A DNA stretch of 64,000 nucleotides from Gnetum montanum (GCA_015680685.1 MNCI01028318.1:477536-541535), one strand, 5' to 3'; shown: positions 42,539 through 55,086, counted from the stretch's first letter. A program made the numbers and translations. The notes: a model not told the origin generated them from the sequence alone.

Positions 42539-44936
42539 ATGGTAGCCCATCAACCCTCAGCCCCTTCAACTTCACCAATTATCATGACATCCCAAAGTCA
42601 CACTAGAACAAAATTTTTTTCTATGATCACACAAACCATACTAGTGATGCCCACCAACATGTACAATGTTTCAAAACCTTACTTGGGATCCATAACATTG
42701 TTCAAAGTGATGTGGCATGTAGGGTATTTGTGACAAATTTCAAAATGAATGCAACCCAATGGTTTCTAATGCTCTTCAATGCCTCCATTAACTCATGGGA
42801 GGTGTTTAAAAATAAGTTTTTGACTCAGTTTGACAAATTCACAAGCCCTGCCATAATATCTAGCAACTTCACCAACTTAAAAAAGCTACTTGGGGAAAAT
42901 GTCAGGGATTATAACCTTAAATTCCTTCACCAGCTAGCCTATGTGCCAAGTGAGATGCATCCACAACTCGATGGAATCCTCAACTTTTATCTCTCTACCA
43001 TTGACCCATTATTTTCCTATGCCATCAAATCAAACCCTAACATAATAGAAATATAGGGAGCAATGGCTAAAGTTATGAGGTTAGAACAAATCACCCTTAG
43101 GAATAGCATTCAAACTCAATTCGGAATGATGAGAATTAGTAATCCCATGCAATCTAACCCTCTACCTCTACCAACTTGCCCATGGCCAATACTATGTTCC
43201 AAATGCTTGTTCCCCTTCAAATTACTTAACCCTCAAACAATCATTTTCAAGGTCCCACATCTTCTCCATTCCTACCATTTAAAACTAACTTGAATGAGGA
43301 TCAATCAAAGGCCTTAATTCAGTCCATCATAAACCCAAACAAGGTACCTAATCCTATTAAACCCACGATTGAAGCTCAAGATCAAATGACCCAGATATTA
43401 ACTTTGCTTCAAAAACTTTCAAATGAAGTAGTTGAATTAAAGAAAAACAACAATAAGAATCCTGTACAACCAGAAAAGCATAGTTCATCAGTCAATGACC
43501 ATTATTGTTGCCTCCATAAGACTAGGCAACATTCTGAGAAGACTTGTCCCTAATTTTTAGCATGATATGGTGACAACACCCAAGGTAAAAAAAAATGGAA
43601 AATCTCCTATTATGGTGCTTAATATACCTCATGAAACAAAAAATGAAGAGGTTTCATCATTGGAGCAAGTTATGGTAAATAACCCCAACCTGCATAATGC
43701 TCACTATTGTCGAATTACTAACATTATGAACAACCCACAACAACAAACTAGAAATGACCCTTAAACTTCTCTAAATAGAAGAGATCCTAGTCAAAGTAAT
43801 ACAAATACTCAAATTGGGTCATCCCAAAGAAATGCTTCACAACGATCAAACCCACCTTCTATAATTAGAAAAACTCCACCGCAACAAGAAGCTAAAGATG
43901 AATACAAGACTTATGATCTAGTTGAAGATTTGAAGAAAATTAAATCTAACATCTTAATGTATGGCCTTTTACAATTTAACAAAATGAAAGAGGTGGTTCA
44001 AGAGATAGTTCATAGATCAAAAACCAATAAAGGAAAATCCCCAATCCTCGAAAGGCAAGTTCACTTCATAGAAAGTCCTAACACATTATTAGTACAAAAT
44101 GTAAACAATTCCATGATGAGCAAGAAAGAGTAGCCTTATTTATTAAAGAATGTCTACAATTATTCGATGGATTCTAGAGCAACTATTAGCTTCATGCCAC
44201 TTAAGGTATGTAAGACTTTAGGAGCACAAATGAAAAATGTTATTCAACTCGATGGATCCAACGTACTTGTAGTAGGGTCATTAAAAAGAGTGAAAGTGAA
44301 ACTTAAATAATACCCTATGTTCACATGTTACAAAAATATCCTAGTAGTTGACATGTCACCTACCTATGATGTGCTCCTATCTAGAAATTTTGGAGCCAAG
44401 TTTGGGGCCTTCATTAGGTTAGATTTCTCAGAGCTATTAATCCCTATCAAAGGAAAATCTAAATACATGACTATACCTCAACAACCTTTCTACAAACAAG
44501 TAGTTACAGCCTTGGATCAACAAAATCAATCTTTGGAAGATCGAAACACTAATCTTTATGTTGGGATTATTAAGGTTTAGCATAGAGAACATGTTGTAAT
44601 GACTATGTGAGTGGAATTACAAAAATAAATCCTATCTCTCATGCAGATTCCACCCAATCCTATCAAAGTTCTAGAGAAAGTGAAGAAATCTATGGAGACA
44701 CCTTGCCTTATCAACAACATGATGGATTTTGTCTAAGTAATCCACCACATTTAGGGGAAGATAAAGATATAAATAAGACCCTACCTCTTAAAACAGTTGA
44801 TGGTGTGCTAAATTTTAATGACACATCCATGGAACATGCTCCTATAAAGGCTATATTTGATGACCCACCAAGACCTAGACCTATCATTAAAACTTATATA
44901 AAAGAAAGACTTGATACAAAATCAACAAGAAAGTGA
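42539..44936 (+). pseudogene. Element G gag and protease
   Basis: Gag starts at 42539 or just upstream. The Gag core has 'WFLMLFNASINSWEVFKNKFLTQF' and 'GENVRDYNLKFLHQLAYVPSE' (shown by pieces; about 42740-42960). A Cys/His cluster 'DHYCCLHKTRQHSEKTCP' lies at about 43500-43553 (zinc-knuckle-like). The protease region near 44169 reads 'MDSRATISFMP', with Gly of the D-x-G triad changed to Arg. 'NILVVDMSPTYDVLLSRNFG' marks the C-terminal protease loop. At least five stops. Confidence 0.8.
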
Positions 44937-45247
44937 AGGTTATGTCTTGATTTTCGTAATCATAATTATCAGAAATTGTTAAACAATATCTTGACAAGAA
45001 GTATGTTGGTAAAGTCTTTAAGATAGGAGACCTAGTCTCAAAAAAGGGTAGAACATGTGATGGAGCAAATCTTCAAGGTAAGTTCTCTTCTATTTGGTCA
45101 AGCCCATTCCGAATTAAAGATGTCATTGGCCTTAATGTGTACAAGGTTGCTAATGTGCAAGGACATAGGTTACCTAGCAATTTTAATGCATTTCATTTAA
45201 AGCATTTCTACTCAAGTGCCCCACATGGACACCTAGTAGATTCCTAG
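44937..45247 (+). pseudogene. Element G integrase C-terminal tail
   Basis: After 'CLDFRNHNYQK' the frame reads 'FKIGDLVSKKGRTCDG', 'GKFSSIWSSPFRIKDVI' and 'FNAFHLKHFYSSAPHGHLVD', ending at 45247. This is the GDLV/GPY-F-type C-terminus of a Ty3 integrase, joined directly behind the protease region with no RT, RNase H or DDE core between. Confidence 0.75.
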
Positions 45248-46568
45248 TTGCATGTTTTCTTCCCCTTCACCATGCATTTCATTTGTATATAGTCACATTT
45301 GCATATTTTCTTTATGCTTCCATCATTTCTTTCTTGTCATATTATTTTGATGTTTACTTTGCATATGATTTTAATAATCTTTATGGTCTTTTGAGTTACT
45401 AGGTGTTGGGTCATTAGAGCACCATTGGAAAATAATGTTAGTATAATGCTTTATAAAATATTTCATATTACTATTACATAAAATCTTTTTTATATTATAT
45501 ATTTCAATAATGCTTTGATTCTTCCTAATCTTTTTCAAGGTTTTAGTTTCTTTAGTTATGTTGGATTATGGAGCATGAGATTTGTGCTAATTTATCATGT
45601 AATCATCATGATCATGTGAGTGTAGGATAGGTGATGTTGGAGAATGGTTAGTCATAATCACTAGGTAACCTTGGAAAACCCCATTTTCCCTCTCATAAAC
45701 CCTAGCCCTTAAGTATGATGATCCATGGTTACCTTGTGAACAATGGGGTGAAGTGTGTTCATCTCCACTTGAGAACCCTTAGCCATCCAAGAGACCTACT
45801 ATGATGTTATCAAATTATAATTAAAGGTACATACACGAGGGTTGAACTACACCATGGGCAATGTTCTGAAAGGACTGTGTTCATTGGTAGTGTAGCTAAT
45901 TGGCCAAACTCGTATTGGAATTCCTACCTTAAGAATGAAGTACACCATGGGAAAACTATCCTAAAAAATAAATAAATAAAAAGAGAGAGAGAAAAGAAAT
46001 GAGGACCATGTTCGTTGGCAGTGTAATAAGTTCTTAAGTGTGATGGGGTCAAGCAACTATCCTAACCCTAACCTCCATTTTCCCTTTTGAACCTGTTTTC
46101 ATAAAAAAAGGCAAATAATCCCTTTTCATCTATTTTCTTTCTCAATGTCAAAAAAAAACAAGTTCTAAGGAAAAATCAAAAAGTTATGGCTAGCCATGAT
46201 CGTGAGCCTATCCTCCTCATTAAGTTTAGTATGGGTCTTGTGCTCAAAGTAGTCTGAATGCTATTGAATTTTACTTTGTAAGAAGATTGGGAAAGAAATC
46301 ATAATTATATTTTAATTATATATAGATATATATAATTAAAATAATAAAATTATATATTTAAAATTCGATTAAAAAATATGGTGTGGTTTGGATGGCCTAC
46401 GTTTAGTTCTCTTTTGATTATATGGTTATTTTAATTATGTTCATATTAGTATAGTTTTCTTTTAAATTTTAATTTTACCATTATGTGATGTTTTTGATTG
46501 CATCTCATTTTAAAATTTCTGTGGTCTTGTTCCTTGCATTTGCATGCAATTAAAGTTTGGGGGCTAAT
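45248..46568 (+). other. Element G 3' non-coding region and polypurine tract
   Basis: No gene. It contains AT-rich runs (46295-46375) and the polypurine tract AGTTTGGGGGCTAAT (46554-46568) immediately before the LTR. Confidence 0.65.
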
Positions 46569-48116
46569 TGTTGATGTTAACACTTCCCATGCTTTCATGG
46601 GGCCATAATTATCAATGTCTCTATTTCTCTTTCTTAATAACTACTATAAAAATCATGCAAGGGATGGTGATAGTGAATGTTACTATCAAAGATTGCTAAA
46701 TTAGGACTTCCAAATCTTTCACCGATCTCAATCAATAACAACATTCATGCCTTGGTATCTATTTAGACTGATATTCATGCCTTGAAAATACCGGTATCTA
46801 GTGTAGAAACCATTGGTCATTAAAAAAAATAGTACAGTGATAGAGATTTACACTGATCTCAACAAGGGCATTATAAAATGACATGAAGGCATCTAATGTT
46901 CTCTGCAAATGCATACTACACATAACATTGACTAGTCACATAACTATTTTTGCAGGACATGGTGGGCACTTAAATTGGAGATCATGGGTAGTAACGGCCA
47001 GGTGATGGCCATTCATGGTGATGGTTGTAATCATTCGTGGGATGTTACCTACTGGACATGGGTTGCAGTAATTGCACAATAGTTATAATGGCTATTCATG
47101 GTGGTAGTTACTACAAGAACATGATGGGTGGTTATGCTGGAATGTGGGCACCATTATGAGATGGCTGCAATAGCTATAAATAGAGGCAGACATCAATCAG
47201 TTGGGGGTTATGTTGGAGGGCTCTTTCTATTAGTCTTGAGGGATAGCTTCCTCTCTAGAGGCAGTGTTTTTCCCCTTTATTTTGTTTCCTTTACAAGATT
47301 CCAGCTAATCTTTAAGAAGGGTCGAAAGCAAGAGCTAGCGGCTCAAAATCGGATCCTTGTGGATTTTCTTGGCAATGGTAGGAGGTTTCTCTCTCTCTTA
47401 TTTCTATCTACAACAATGTAGGTAGTGTAGCTCGGGCGCAGGAAGTGAGACATGTGGTTTTATTTGGGTTGGCAGCTTGTCTTAGTAGTGCAGATGTGGG
47501 TGGATGATCTTCCTCTCTATGGCAGTGAACAAAAGGTAGTAGATAGCAGTAGGCTTTGAGGACCATAGTTACTACCATGTGTGGACTGTGGTGGGTAGTC
47601 TCTCTTTCTCTCTTTCTCTCTTTTTTTTTGTTTTCTCTACAGCAGTGCAACCCATGTGCAGGATGTGAGACATACGATTTTCTTTAGGCTGGCAGCTTAT
47701 CTCAATGGTGTAGACATGGGTGGAGAGTATGTCCCTCTATGATGGAAAGCTTTGAGTGACCGCGATTGTTGCCCCGTGTAGATTATAGCAGGTAGTCTCA
47801 TCTTTTCTCTTTTCTCCTCCTCCTCACTTCTTCTTTCTCTCTACAATGAAAATATTCCAAGTAGCGCACATGGTTGGCGGAACGACAAGACCAGGGAAAA
47901 TTCATTTCTTTAGTTACTTATCGTTTCTGAGATAATTATTTAATTTAAATTCCAGGTTTTCCTTTTTTAGTTTATTATTTACAGAAGGCCACGTAGCCCT
48001 CTCCAACTGAGACACTTCTCAGGTTTCTATACCCATACGGAAGGCGCTCTAGGCAATAGTCTCCTAAACGAGTTTTCTTTCATGGTGTTGGTGTGACCAA
48101 AATTTATGCATCAACA
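46569..48116 (+). repeat. 3' LTR of element G
   Basis: It matches 40287-41845 with many substitutions and small indels, ends ATTTATGCATCAACA, and is followed by ATAAT. Confidence 0.9.
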
Positions 48117-48677
48117 ATAATCAAACTTGGGGGATAGGGAATGCAATATCTTCTCAAAAATAATCACATCCTCCATCTTCTCATCATGAATTCCCATGTT
48201 ATTAGCTATCCCCATTTTCCTTGCGTAATAGTTGATAATAGACTCCCCATATTTCATTTGCAGAGTCTCAAAATTCCTTCTCAAGGTTTGAAGCTATACA
48301 TGCTTTACTCTTGAAGATCCTTAATATTTCTTCTTCAGAAAATTCCAATTATCTTTGAAAGTTTCTTTGCTAAAAATAGTCTCCAAGTTAAAATGATCGA
48401 TTTCTTGAAATAAATAATTCTTTACCTTCAAATCTTTCAACCTTANAATTTCTTAAAATAAATAATTCTTTACCTTCAAATCTTTCAACCTTAGTCCCTC
48501 TAGCTCCTTTCTTTGTTCATTTGTGAGTGTAGCCTTAGTTATGGGTGCTACTGCACCATCTTCAATAACTTGCCAATACTCCTTAGACTTTAAGAAATTT
48601 TACATCGACATGCTCCAATGGTCATAGTGACCATCAAAATGTGGGATGGGAGGCTGTAAAAAATTCTCAGAGGCCAT
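48117..48677 (-). pseudogene. Copia element E gag, N-terminal part
   Basis: ATG at 48677 gives 'MASENFLQPPIPHFDGHYDH' and continues through 'KEYWQVIEDGAVAPITKA', 'QRKELEGLRLKDLKVKNYLF' and 'GESIINYYARKMGIANNMGI', typical of plant copia Gag. It reaches 'EKILHSLSPKFDY' where element G entered. Stops occur, and a single N at 48446 sits between two copies of a roughly 46-bp piece, so that frame break is probably artificial. Confidence 0.88.
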
Positions 48678-48796
48678 GTCTGCACTACTATGCTCTTCTC
48701 TCGAGCCTCCTAAACCAGGTGCACTACTGTGCTTTTTTCTCTAGCCTCTTGAACTAGGCTTTCTCTCTAGCCTCCTAAATTGAACTCCAATATCAC

Positions 48797-49041
48797 TATC
48801 AGCCTCTAAAGCTATGCACTACTAGTTCATGCACTACTAGCTTCTTAAGGAAAAAAATTAGAACAAAAATAGGGGAAAACAAACGTAACTAAATTTCACA
48901 TTTTTATTCAAATGATAATGGCCTTTAAATAAGCAAATACATTAATGGAAAATAGCAACTTCTATAACTGTCAACCCTTTAACTTCTACAACAGTTGATC
49001 CTTCAACTTCTATAATGATGATCTTTAAAGCACATTTAACA
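48797..49041 (-). repeat. 5' LTR of copia element E
   Basis: On the minus strand it starts TGTTAAATGTGC at 49041 and ends TTAGAGGCTGATA at 48797 (last C changed). Directly after it, GTGATATTGGAG matches 9 of 12 bases of the usual tRNA-iMet primer site GTGGTATCAGAG. Confidence 0.8.
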
Positions 49042-49046
49042 CTAGA
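49042..49046. repeat. Target-site duplication CTAGA, right copy (copia element E)
   Basis: It pairs with 29033-29037. Confidence 0.85.
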
Positions 49047-49383
49047 AAGTGTTCTTTGTTGGCTCAAGCAACCTTAGGAAAGTCTTGCAAAACCCTTTCT
49101 ATTTCAGTGATCCATGGACATCTTGTTCATTAAATACATTTAGACACAATAATTTGCTCGCAATAGATTTGGGGAGCTGCACTATCTTTGGGTTTTCCAA
49201 TAATACTATTGCTTTAGGAAAATAAGAGAAATTGAATATGTGCATGACGAGAAATGTACATGCTAAGAGTTATGAAAACATCAACAATAACACTACACTC
49301 TAACATCAGTATATCACATTTTCTGTAAAGAACGGTGAGGAGATGTTTTATGTAGGAAAATAGGCATTTATTGTGTGCCTTTC
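49047..49383 (-). other. 3' flank of the TPD1-like gene
   Basis: No coding signal. A polyadenylation signal AATAAA (minus, 49367-49372) lies 11 bases after the stop codon of exon 2. The copia element E entered this flank. Confidence 0.5.
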
Positions 49384-49646
49384 TTAGCAGGAGAAGGTAG
49401 CAGATTTTGGGGAGAAAGTGAATTTTCCCTCATTCTTGTATGTAAAAGTGATGATGATACCAAAGACCAACACCTGGCCACCATTAACGAGGCAATCATC
49501 GATGTTGATACGCTTGAATATCTTGGGATTGACAAGCATAGTAGATGCAAATGAACCGCAATGAACATGGACCTTCTACAAACTACACTTGGCCATGCAG
49601 ATGTTTTGGATCTCAACTGTATATTGTGAAATGCCATCGCTTGGGT
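49384..49646 (-). CDS. TPD1-like exon 2 (cysteine-rich core, C-terminus)
   Basis: The frame encodes 'GISQYTVEIQNICMAKC', then a TAG, then 'VHVHCGSFASTMLVNPKIF', 'INIDDCLVNGGQVLVFG' and 'ITFTYKN', ending in Cys-stop. These match the TPD1-family signature Y-T-V-x-I-x-N-x-C, I-H-x-x-C-G-x-F-x-S, N-P-x-x-F-x-R, D-D-C-L-V-N-x-G and F-x-Y-x-N. Only one codon (a Ser/Tyr position in relatives) is a stop. The exon start is chosen because it is the AG that keeps phase with exon 1; the CATAG nine bases upstream would not. Confidence 0.78.
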
Positions 49647-49855
49647 CTTGGTTCTATGTTACGCTTATATCCTCCAAACTACATGATTCAGCTAATACAC
49701 AAAAGTATTCCTGTTAGTGGAGAAGTCAAAAAATATTGAGTCAAATCAGAGAATATTTAGATTGGCTCAAGTTGAGGAAATCAACATGAAAGATTCTTGT
49801 TTATTGTATGAATCGGCCATTCTGGTGATTTTCCTACTACGGCTACACTGGAGTC

Positions 49856-51041
49856 TATTGATGCATAAATTTTGGACACGCGAACACCTATGAAAACTCG
49901 TGTTAGGAGGAGACTATCGCCTAGGGTGCCTCCCATATGGTACGGAAACTCGGGAATAGTCTCAGCTGAAAAAGCTATGTGACATTTAAACTGATAAATT
50001 GAACTAGGAAATTTGATAAAGAAACTTAAATAGAATAACTATCCCAACCTTAAACAAGAAAAATAAAGTGGCAAGGGAAATGAAAAATTATTATCCTTTT
50101 TCTTTCTAAATAATCTGGAGTTTGAAAACTCTAAACACAAGCAAAATTTTGATTTTAACGATCTATTCAAAAATAAACATTTGACAGACAGTAATGGTCT
50201 TGTTACAATAACCTTACATCAAATTAAAGATGACTGAGCAAAACAAAACTTAACTCAACACAAAGAAATGATGATCCAAGCAACAAAACTTGTAGCCCAG
50301 GTGCTTGCTTGTCTGTGTTGCCTTCCCAACAGAATAGAAAATCATTTCCAACTCTGGCTTTCAGCAAAAAGAAAAATCGCTGCCCACTCTAGCTCTCAGC
50401 AGAACAGAAAAATCGCTGCCCCTCTGGCTCCGCTAGAACAGAAAAATCGCTGCTATTGACCACCCACCTGCATCTCATGTGTACATTTTCCTACCATTTT
50501 CTGCAGTGCAGAGAGAGAAAGACTACTATCCACGAGAGACTTGCCACCCTACCATCTGCCGTTGCCACGGGAGGAAGACTGTGTAGGAATAGAGAGAGAT
50601 GCTCACCTCTCCTCTGATCATCCTCAGAGAAGCTGGTTTCTCTCCTACTCCACCTCACCCCTGATGTTGGCTCTGCTCTTCCCTCTAAATAGTGGCCTGA
50701 CGAGAGAAAAATCCTAACCCTAAACTGATAGCAACCTTTGTCGTGTATTATTTTTGCCTTTTTCCTCATATCGCTGCTACAAAGAAAAAGAAACAAAATA
50801 GGATAATCGTCATGGGTCATGAGTCATGGGTGAATGCTTGTTTATCTGTTGTTTATGGGCCAACGAAGCCCACCAGCACATGGACAATGACCATGTGCAA
50901 CCTTATGGCACTCTATTTTTAATTTTATAATTTTATAATTTTATTATTATTATTATTATTTTATTTTATTTTAGTTTTTTGAAAAATTGTACTCGTTCAA
51001 ACAAGGCCCTTTGCCTAGCATGGGTGAGGTTGGCCTAAACA
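49856..51041 (-). repeat. 3' LTR of element H
   Basis: On the minus strand it starts TGTTTAGGCCAACC at 51041 after the purine tract GTTTGGGGGTTAAG and ends ATTTATGCATCAATA at 49856 (terminal CA now TA). The start was set by aligning the purine tract with that of element G. Confidence 0.85.
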
Positions 51042-52309
51042 CTTAACCCCCAAACGACAGATTGCATGCAAGTGCAACAACTAGAAAATTTTAAATGAAA
51101 ATGCAAATAGTGGGGAAACAAAAATAACATGAAACAAGAAATGCAAACTTGAAAGTAAACTATAATGTTCTAAACATGATCAAAATAACCAAATAATCGA
51201 AAGAGACACCGACATAGGCCATTCAAACAACCATTAAAATCTAAATATACAATTTATTAATATTTTGACTAAGATCTATAGATATATATGTGTAATTATA
51301 TATATATATGTAGATATATACTTAAGCTCTCATTCTCAATATTCTCACAAGGTAACAGTAAAAGTATGCAGACTATATTAAGTAAGTAACTTATACAAAA
51401 CATAATAAGGAGGATGAGCTAAAGCTCATGTTAGGTCATAGTAAGCCACAACTTTCAGATTTTTCCTTGGGTCTTTTTTTTTTTTTTGAAAAACTTAAAT
51501 TTAAAAGGGGAAATGGAGGTTAGGGTGAGGATTGTTGTTGGACCTCATCACACTTAAAAACTTATTACACTGCCAATGAACATGGTCCTCATTTTTTTGT
51601 TTTGTTTTTTTTTTAGGAAACTTTGCTCATGGTGTACTTCATTATTGAGGTAGGAATCCCAACACGAGTCTGGCTGATTAGCTACATTTCCAAAGAGCAT
51701 GGTCCTTTTGGAAACTTTGCCCATGGTGTAGTTCAACCCTCATGTATGTGCTTTTGATTGGTGGCATCATAGCAGGTCTCCTGGATGGATAAGGGTTCTC
51801 AAGTAGAAATGAACACACTTCACCCCGTTGTTCACAGGATACCTAAGGGCTTGGGCTTATGAGAGGAAAGGATAGAATTTTCCAAGGTCACCTAGTAATT
51901 ATGACTAACCACTCTCCAACATCACATATCCTACACTCACATGATCATGATGATAACATGATAAGTTTGTATAAGTCAAATGCTCTATAATCTAACATAA
52001 TAAATAAAATGAAACCTTGGAATCAATTGAAAGAGTTATAGTAATTATAAAATATAAAGTGGATTTTATAGAATTATATAATAGTAATAGTAAGTTATAT
52101 TATACCTACATTATTTTCCAATGGTGTTAAGATGACCCAATATCAAGTAACTCAAATGACCAATGATTATTAAAATCATATGAAGAACACAATAATCAAA
52201 ACAATATGCTAAGAAAAAAATGATGAAAATGCAAGCAAAATATGGAAATGCAATAATATACATATGAAATGCAAAGAAAAAGGAGAAGAAAACATGCAAC
52301 TAAGAATCT
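51042..52309 (-). other. Element H 3' non-coding region and polypurine tract
   Basis: It corresponds to G 45248-46568. No gene. The polypurine tract is at 51042-51056. AT-rich microsatellite-like TATATATG runs lie at 51283-51320. Confidence 0.6.
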
Positions 52310-52560
52310 ACCAGATGGCCACGTGGGGTACCTGAGTAGAAATGTTTTAAATGAAATGCATTAAAATTCCTATTTAACCTATACCCTTGAAAATCAGCAA
52401 TCTTAAACACATTTGGGGCAATGATGTCTACAATTTGGAATGGACTTGACCACATAGGTGAAAACTTAGTTTGAGGGCCAGTTTGACCGGACGCTCTATC
52501 TCTCTTAAGGACTAGATCACCTACCTGGAGATTATTAGCTACATGTTTTTTATCGATCTA
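52310..52560 (-). pseudogene. Element H integrase C-terminal tail
   Basis: The minus strand encodes a basic 'KKHVANNLQVGDLVLKRDRA' stretch, then 'FSPMWSSPFQIVDIIAPNVF' and a 'FNAFHLKHF' terminal motif near 52350. It is the same C-terminal integrase module as in G, one stop removed from the protease ORF. Confidence 0.75.
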
Positions 52561-54595
52561 TCTCTTGGCAATTTGTTGATGCTTAAGATTACGAAAATCA
52601 AGACTTACGTTTATCTTGCTTAATCGTTTTCTATAAAGTTTTTCTTTAATATAAGTTTCAATGATAGGTCTAGGTTTTGGTGGGTCATCGAATATAGCTT
52701 TTCTAGGAGAATGTTCCATGGATGTGTTGTTAAAATTTAGGACACCTTCAAATGTTTTAAGAGATAAGGTCTTATTTATATCTTTGTCTTCCCCTAAAGG
52801 TGATGGATCACTTAGACAAAATCCATCGTGTTGCTGATAAGGAAAGGTGTCTCTATAGTTTTCTTCACCTTCTCTAGAACTTTGATAGGATTGGATGAGA
52901 TTTGCATAAGAGATAGGATTTTTTGTAGCTCCACTCACATAGTCATTTTCAACATGTTCACTACACTCAACCTCAATAACCCCAACATAAAGATTAGCAT
53001 TTCGATCTTCCAAAGATTGATTTTGTTGATCCAAGGTTTTTACTACTTGTTTGTAGAAGGGTTCTTGGGGTATAGTCATGTATTCAGATTTTCCTTTGAT
53101 AGGGATCAATAATTCTAAGAAATCTGACCTAAAGAAGCCCCCAAAATTAGCTCCAAAAGTTCTAGATAAGAGCACACCATATGTCGGCGTCATATCCACT
53201 ACTAGGATATCCGTATAACATGTAAATGTAAGGTATTTCTTAAGTTTTACTTTTGCTTCTTTTAATAACCCTACCATAGGTACGCTAGATCCATTAAGTT
53301 GAATCACACTTTTAGTTTGTGGTATCATTTGTGCTCCTAAGGTGTTATGAATGTTAAGAGGCATAACACTAACAGTTGCACCTAAATCCATTAAACAGTT
53401 ATGGACATTCTTTCCTAAAATAATCAAAGTGGTTAGGAAAGGGGGATGATCCTTTTTGCTAGACATGGAATTATTCACGTTTTGTACTGATAATGTGTTA
53501 GGACTTTTTGCAAAGTGAACTTACCTTTCAACAATTGGGGATTTTTCTCTTTGGGCTACAGGTATATGAACCATATCCTGAATTACATCTTTCATTTCAT
53601 TAAAGTGTAGGAGGTCATACATCGAAATGTTGGCTTTAACTCTTTTTAAGTCCTCAACCAAATCATAATTTATATGTTCATGTTTCGCTTCTTGTTGAGA
53701 TGAAACTCTCCTAAGTACAAATGGGGGGTTTGGTCGTTGTGGGGCAATTACATGGGATAACCTGGATTGGTTGTTCATATTGTTTTGACTAGGAACTCTT
53801 TTATTTGGAGGTGTATAGAAATTGTTCCTAGTTTCTTGTTGTGTAGCATTCATAATGTCACTGATTTTGCGATAGCAAGTCTTGTGTGGGTTAGGATCGC
53901 CTACCATAACTTGTTCTAATGAGGAAACCTCTTCATTTTCTATCCCATGAGGTACATCAAGAACCATGATAGGGGTTTTCCCATTTTGTTGTCATACAAT
54001 GCCATGAATTGAGGACAAGTATTTTTAGAATGTTACCTCGTATTATGAAGACAACAATAATCATCGTTGATTGATGCACTTGGTTTTCCTAGTTGTATAG
54101 GGCTTTTGTTATTATTTCTCTTTAGCTCAACCACTTAATTGGATAGTTTTTGTAGTAAAGTGAGTATTTGGGTTATCTAATTTTGAGTTTAGGTTGGTGG
54201 TTCAATAGAATTTGATATCCTGTTTGGGTTTATAATGGATTGAATCAAGGCTTTTGATTGGTCATCATTCAAAGCAGTGTTGGATGGTAAGAATGAAGAG
54301 GACATGGGGCCTTGTGAGTAATTACTTAAAGGTTGAGTTGATTGAAAGGGAGAAACAACTTGAGGCATAACATTAGATGTTTGAAAAGTTGGTAGGAGTG
54401 GGTTTGATTGCATAGGGTTACTAACACTCATCATCCCAAATTGGGTTTGGATGTTTTTCATAAGGGTTATTTGCTCTAATTCCATAGTTTTTGAGATTGC
54501 ACCTTGTATTTCCATTATGTTGGGATTAGATGGTAGAGAGATAGAAGTTGAGGCAAGTTGATGAAGGAATCTAAGGTTATAATCCCTAACATTTT
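52561..54595 (-). pseudogene. Element H gag and protease
   Basis: From the gap downward: 'NVRDYNLRFLHQLA', 'QTQFGMMSVSNPMQSNP', the 53967-53521 frame and the 53520-52558 frame. The last two are separated by a single TAA where G has CAA, a C-to-T change. The protease active site 'MDLGATVSVMP' is intact (Asp codon 53386-53388), followed by 'DILVVDMTPTYGVLLSRTFG'. The 306-codon open frame has no ATG at its upstream end. It runs on into 'SLDFRNLKHQQIAKR', which belongs to the integrase tail side of the deletion. Confidence 0.82.
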
Positions 54596-54929
54596 NNNNN
54601 NNNNNNNNNNNNNNNNNNNNNNNNNNNNNNNNNNNNNNNNNNNNNNNNNNNNNNNNNNNNNNNNNNNNNNNNNNNNNNNNNNNNNNNNNNNNNNNNNNNN
54701 NNNNNNNNNNNNNNNNNNNNNNNNNNNNNNNNNNNNNNNNNNNNNNNNNNNNNNNNNNNNNNNNNNNNNNNNNNNNNNNNNNNNNNNNNNNNNNNNNNNN
54801 NNNNNNNNNNNNNNNNNNNNNNNNNNNNNNNNNNNNNNNNNNNNNNNNNNNNNNNNNNNNNNNNNNNNNNNNNNNNNNNNNNNNNNNNNNNNNNNNNNNN
54901 NNNNNNNNNNNNNNNNNNNNNNNNNNNNN
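54596..54929. other. Assembly gap (334 N) inside element H gag
   Basis: The gap covers the start of gag. By comparison with element G the missing piece should be nearer 0.9 kb, so the N count may not be the true size. Open frames drawn through the N run are not meaningful. Confidence 0.9.
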
Positions 54930-55086
54930 AATATAAATTGGAGATTTGAAAATGAAACTAAAATAGAGCAATAAAACTGAAAATAGGGAGGCAAAAATTA
55001 AATAAACAGTAATAAAAAATATGATAATTTTCCTTTTTAAAAGAAAAAGAAACATAAAAGGAAAATAAGGAAAATATTGACAAACT

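Larger units (their letters stand above)
40287..48116 (+). mobile_element. Element G: non-autonomous retrotransposon with gag-PR fused to an integrase tail
   Basis: LTRs 40287-41845 and 46569-48116 have TGTTGATG...CATCAACA ends and target duplication ATAAT (40282-40286 and 48117-48121). The primer site is tRNA-Asn-like. Internal order is leader, gag, protease, then directly the C-terminal end of integrase. RT, RNase H and the integrase core are missing. Element H has the same layout, so this is a family. The LTRs differ by many substitutions (about 90% identical by eye). A TATAAATA lies at 47175-47182 in the 3' LTR. Confidence 0.9.
29038..49041 (-). mobile_element. Element E: Ty1-copia retrotransposon, interrupted by F, D and G
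   Basis: Gag, protease, integrase, RT and RNase H pieces occur in copia order (integrase before RT) on the minus strand, split by a solo LTR (32061-33057), element D (33182-39896) and element G (40287-48116). LTRs are 48797-49041 (5') and 29038-29473 (3'), with target duplication CTAGA. Removing the insertions restores continuous codons at each junction: F splits protease, D splits late gag, G splits mid gag. The gag sequence is of the type common to Tork/Tnt1-like plant copia elements; lineage is not certain. Confidence 0.92.

Noticed and set aside
49368-49637. The 89-codon minus-strand ORF as the protein of the TPD1-like exon
   Set aside because: It is in a different frame. The frame with the family signature is the one with a single TAG; the longer ORF shows no family features.
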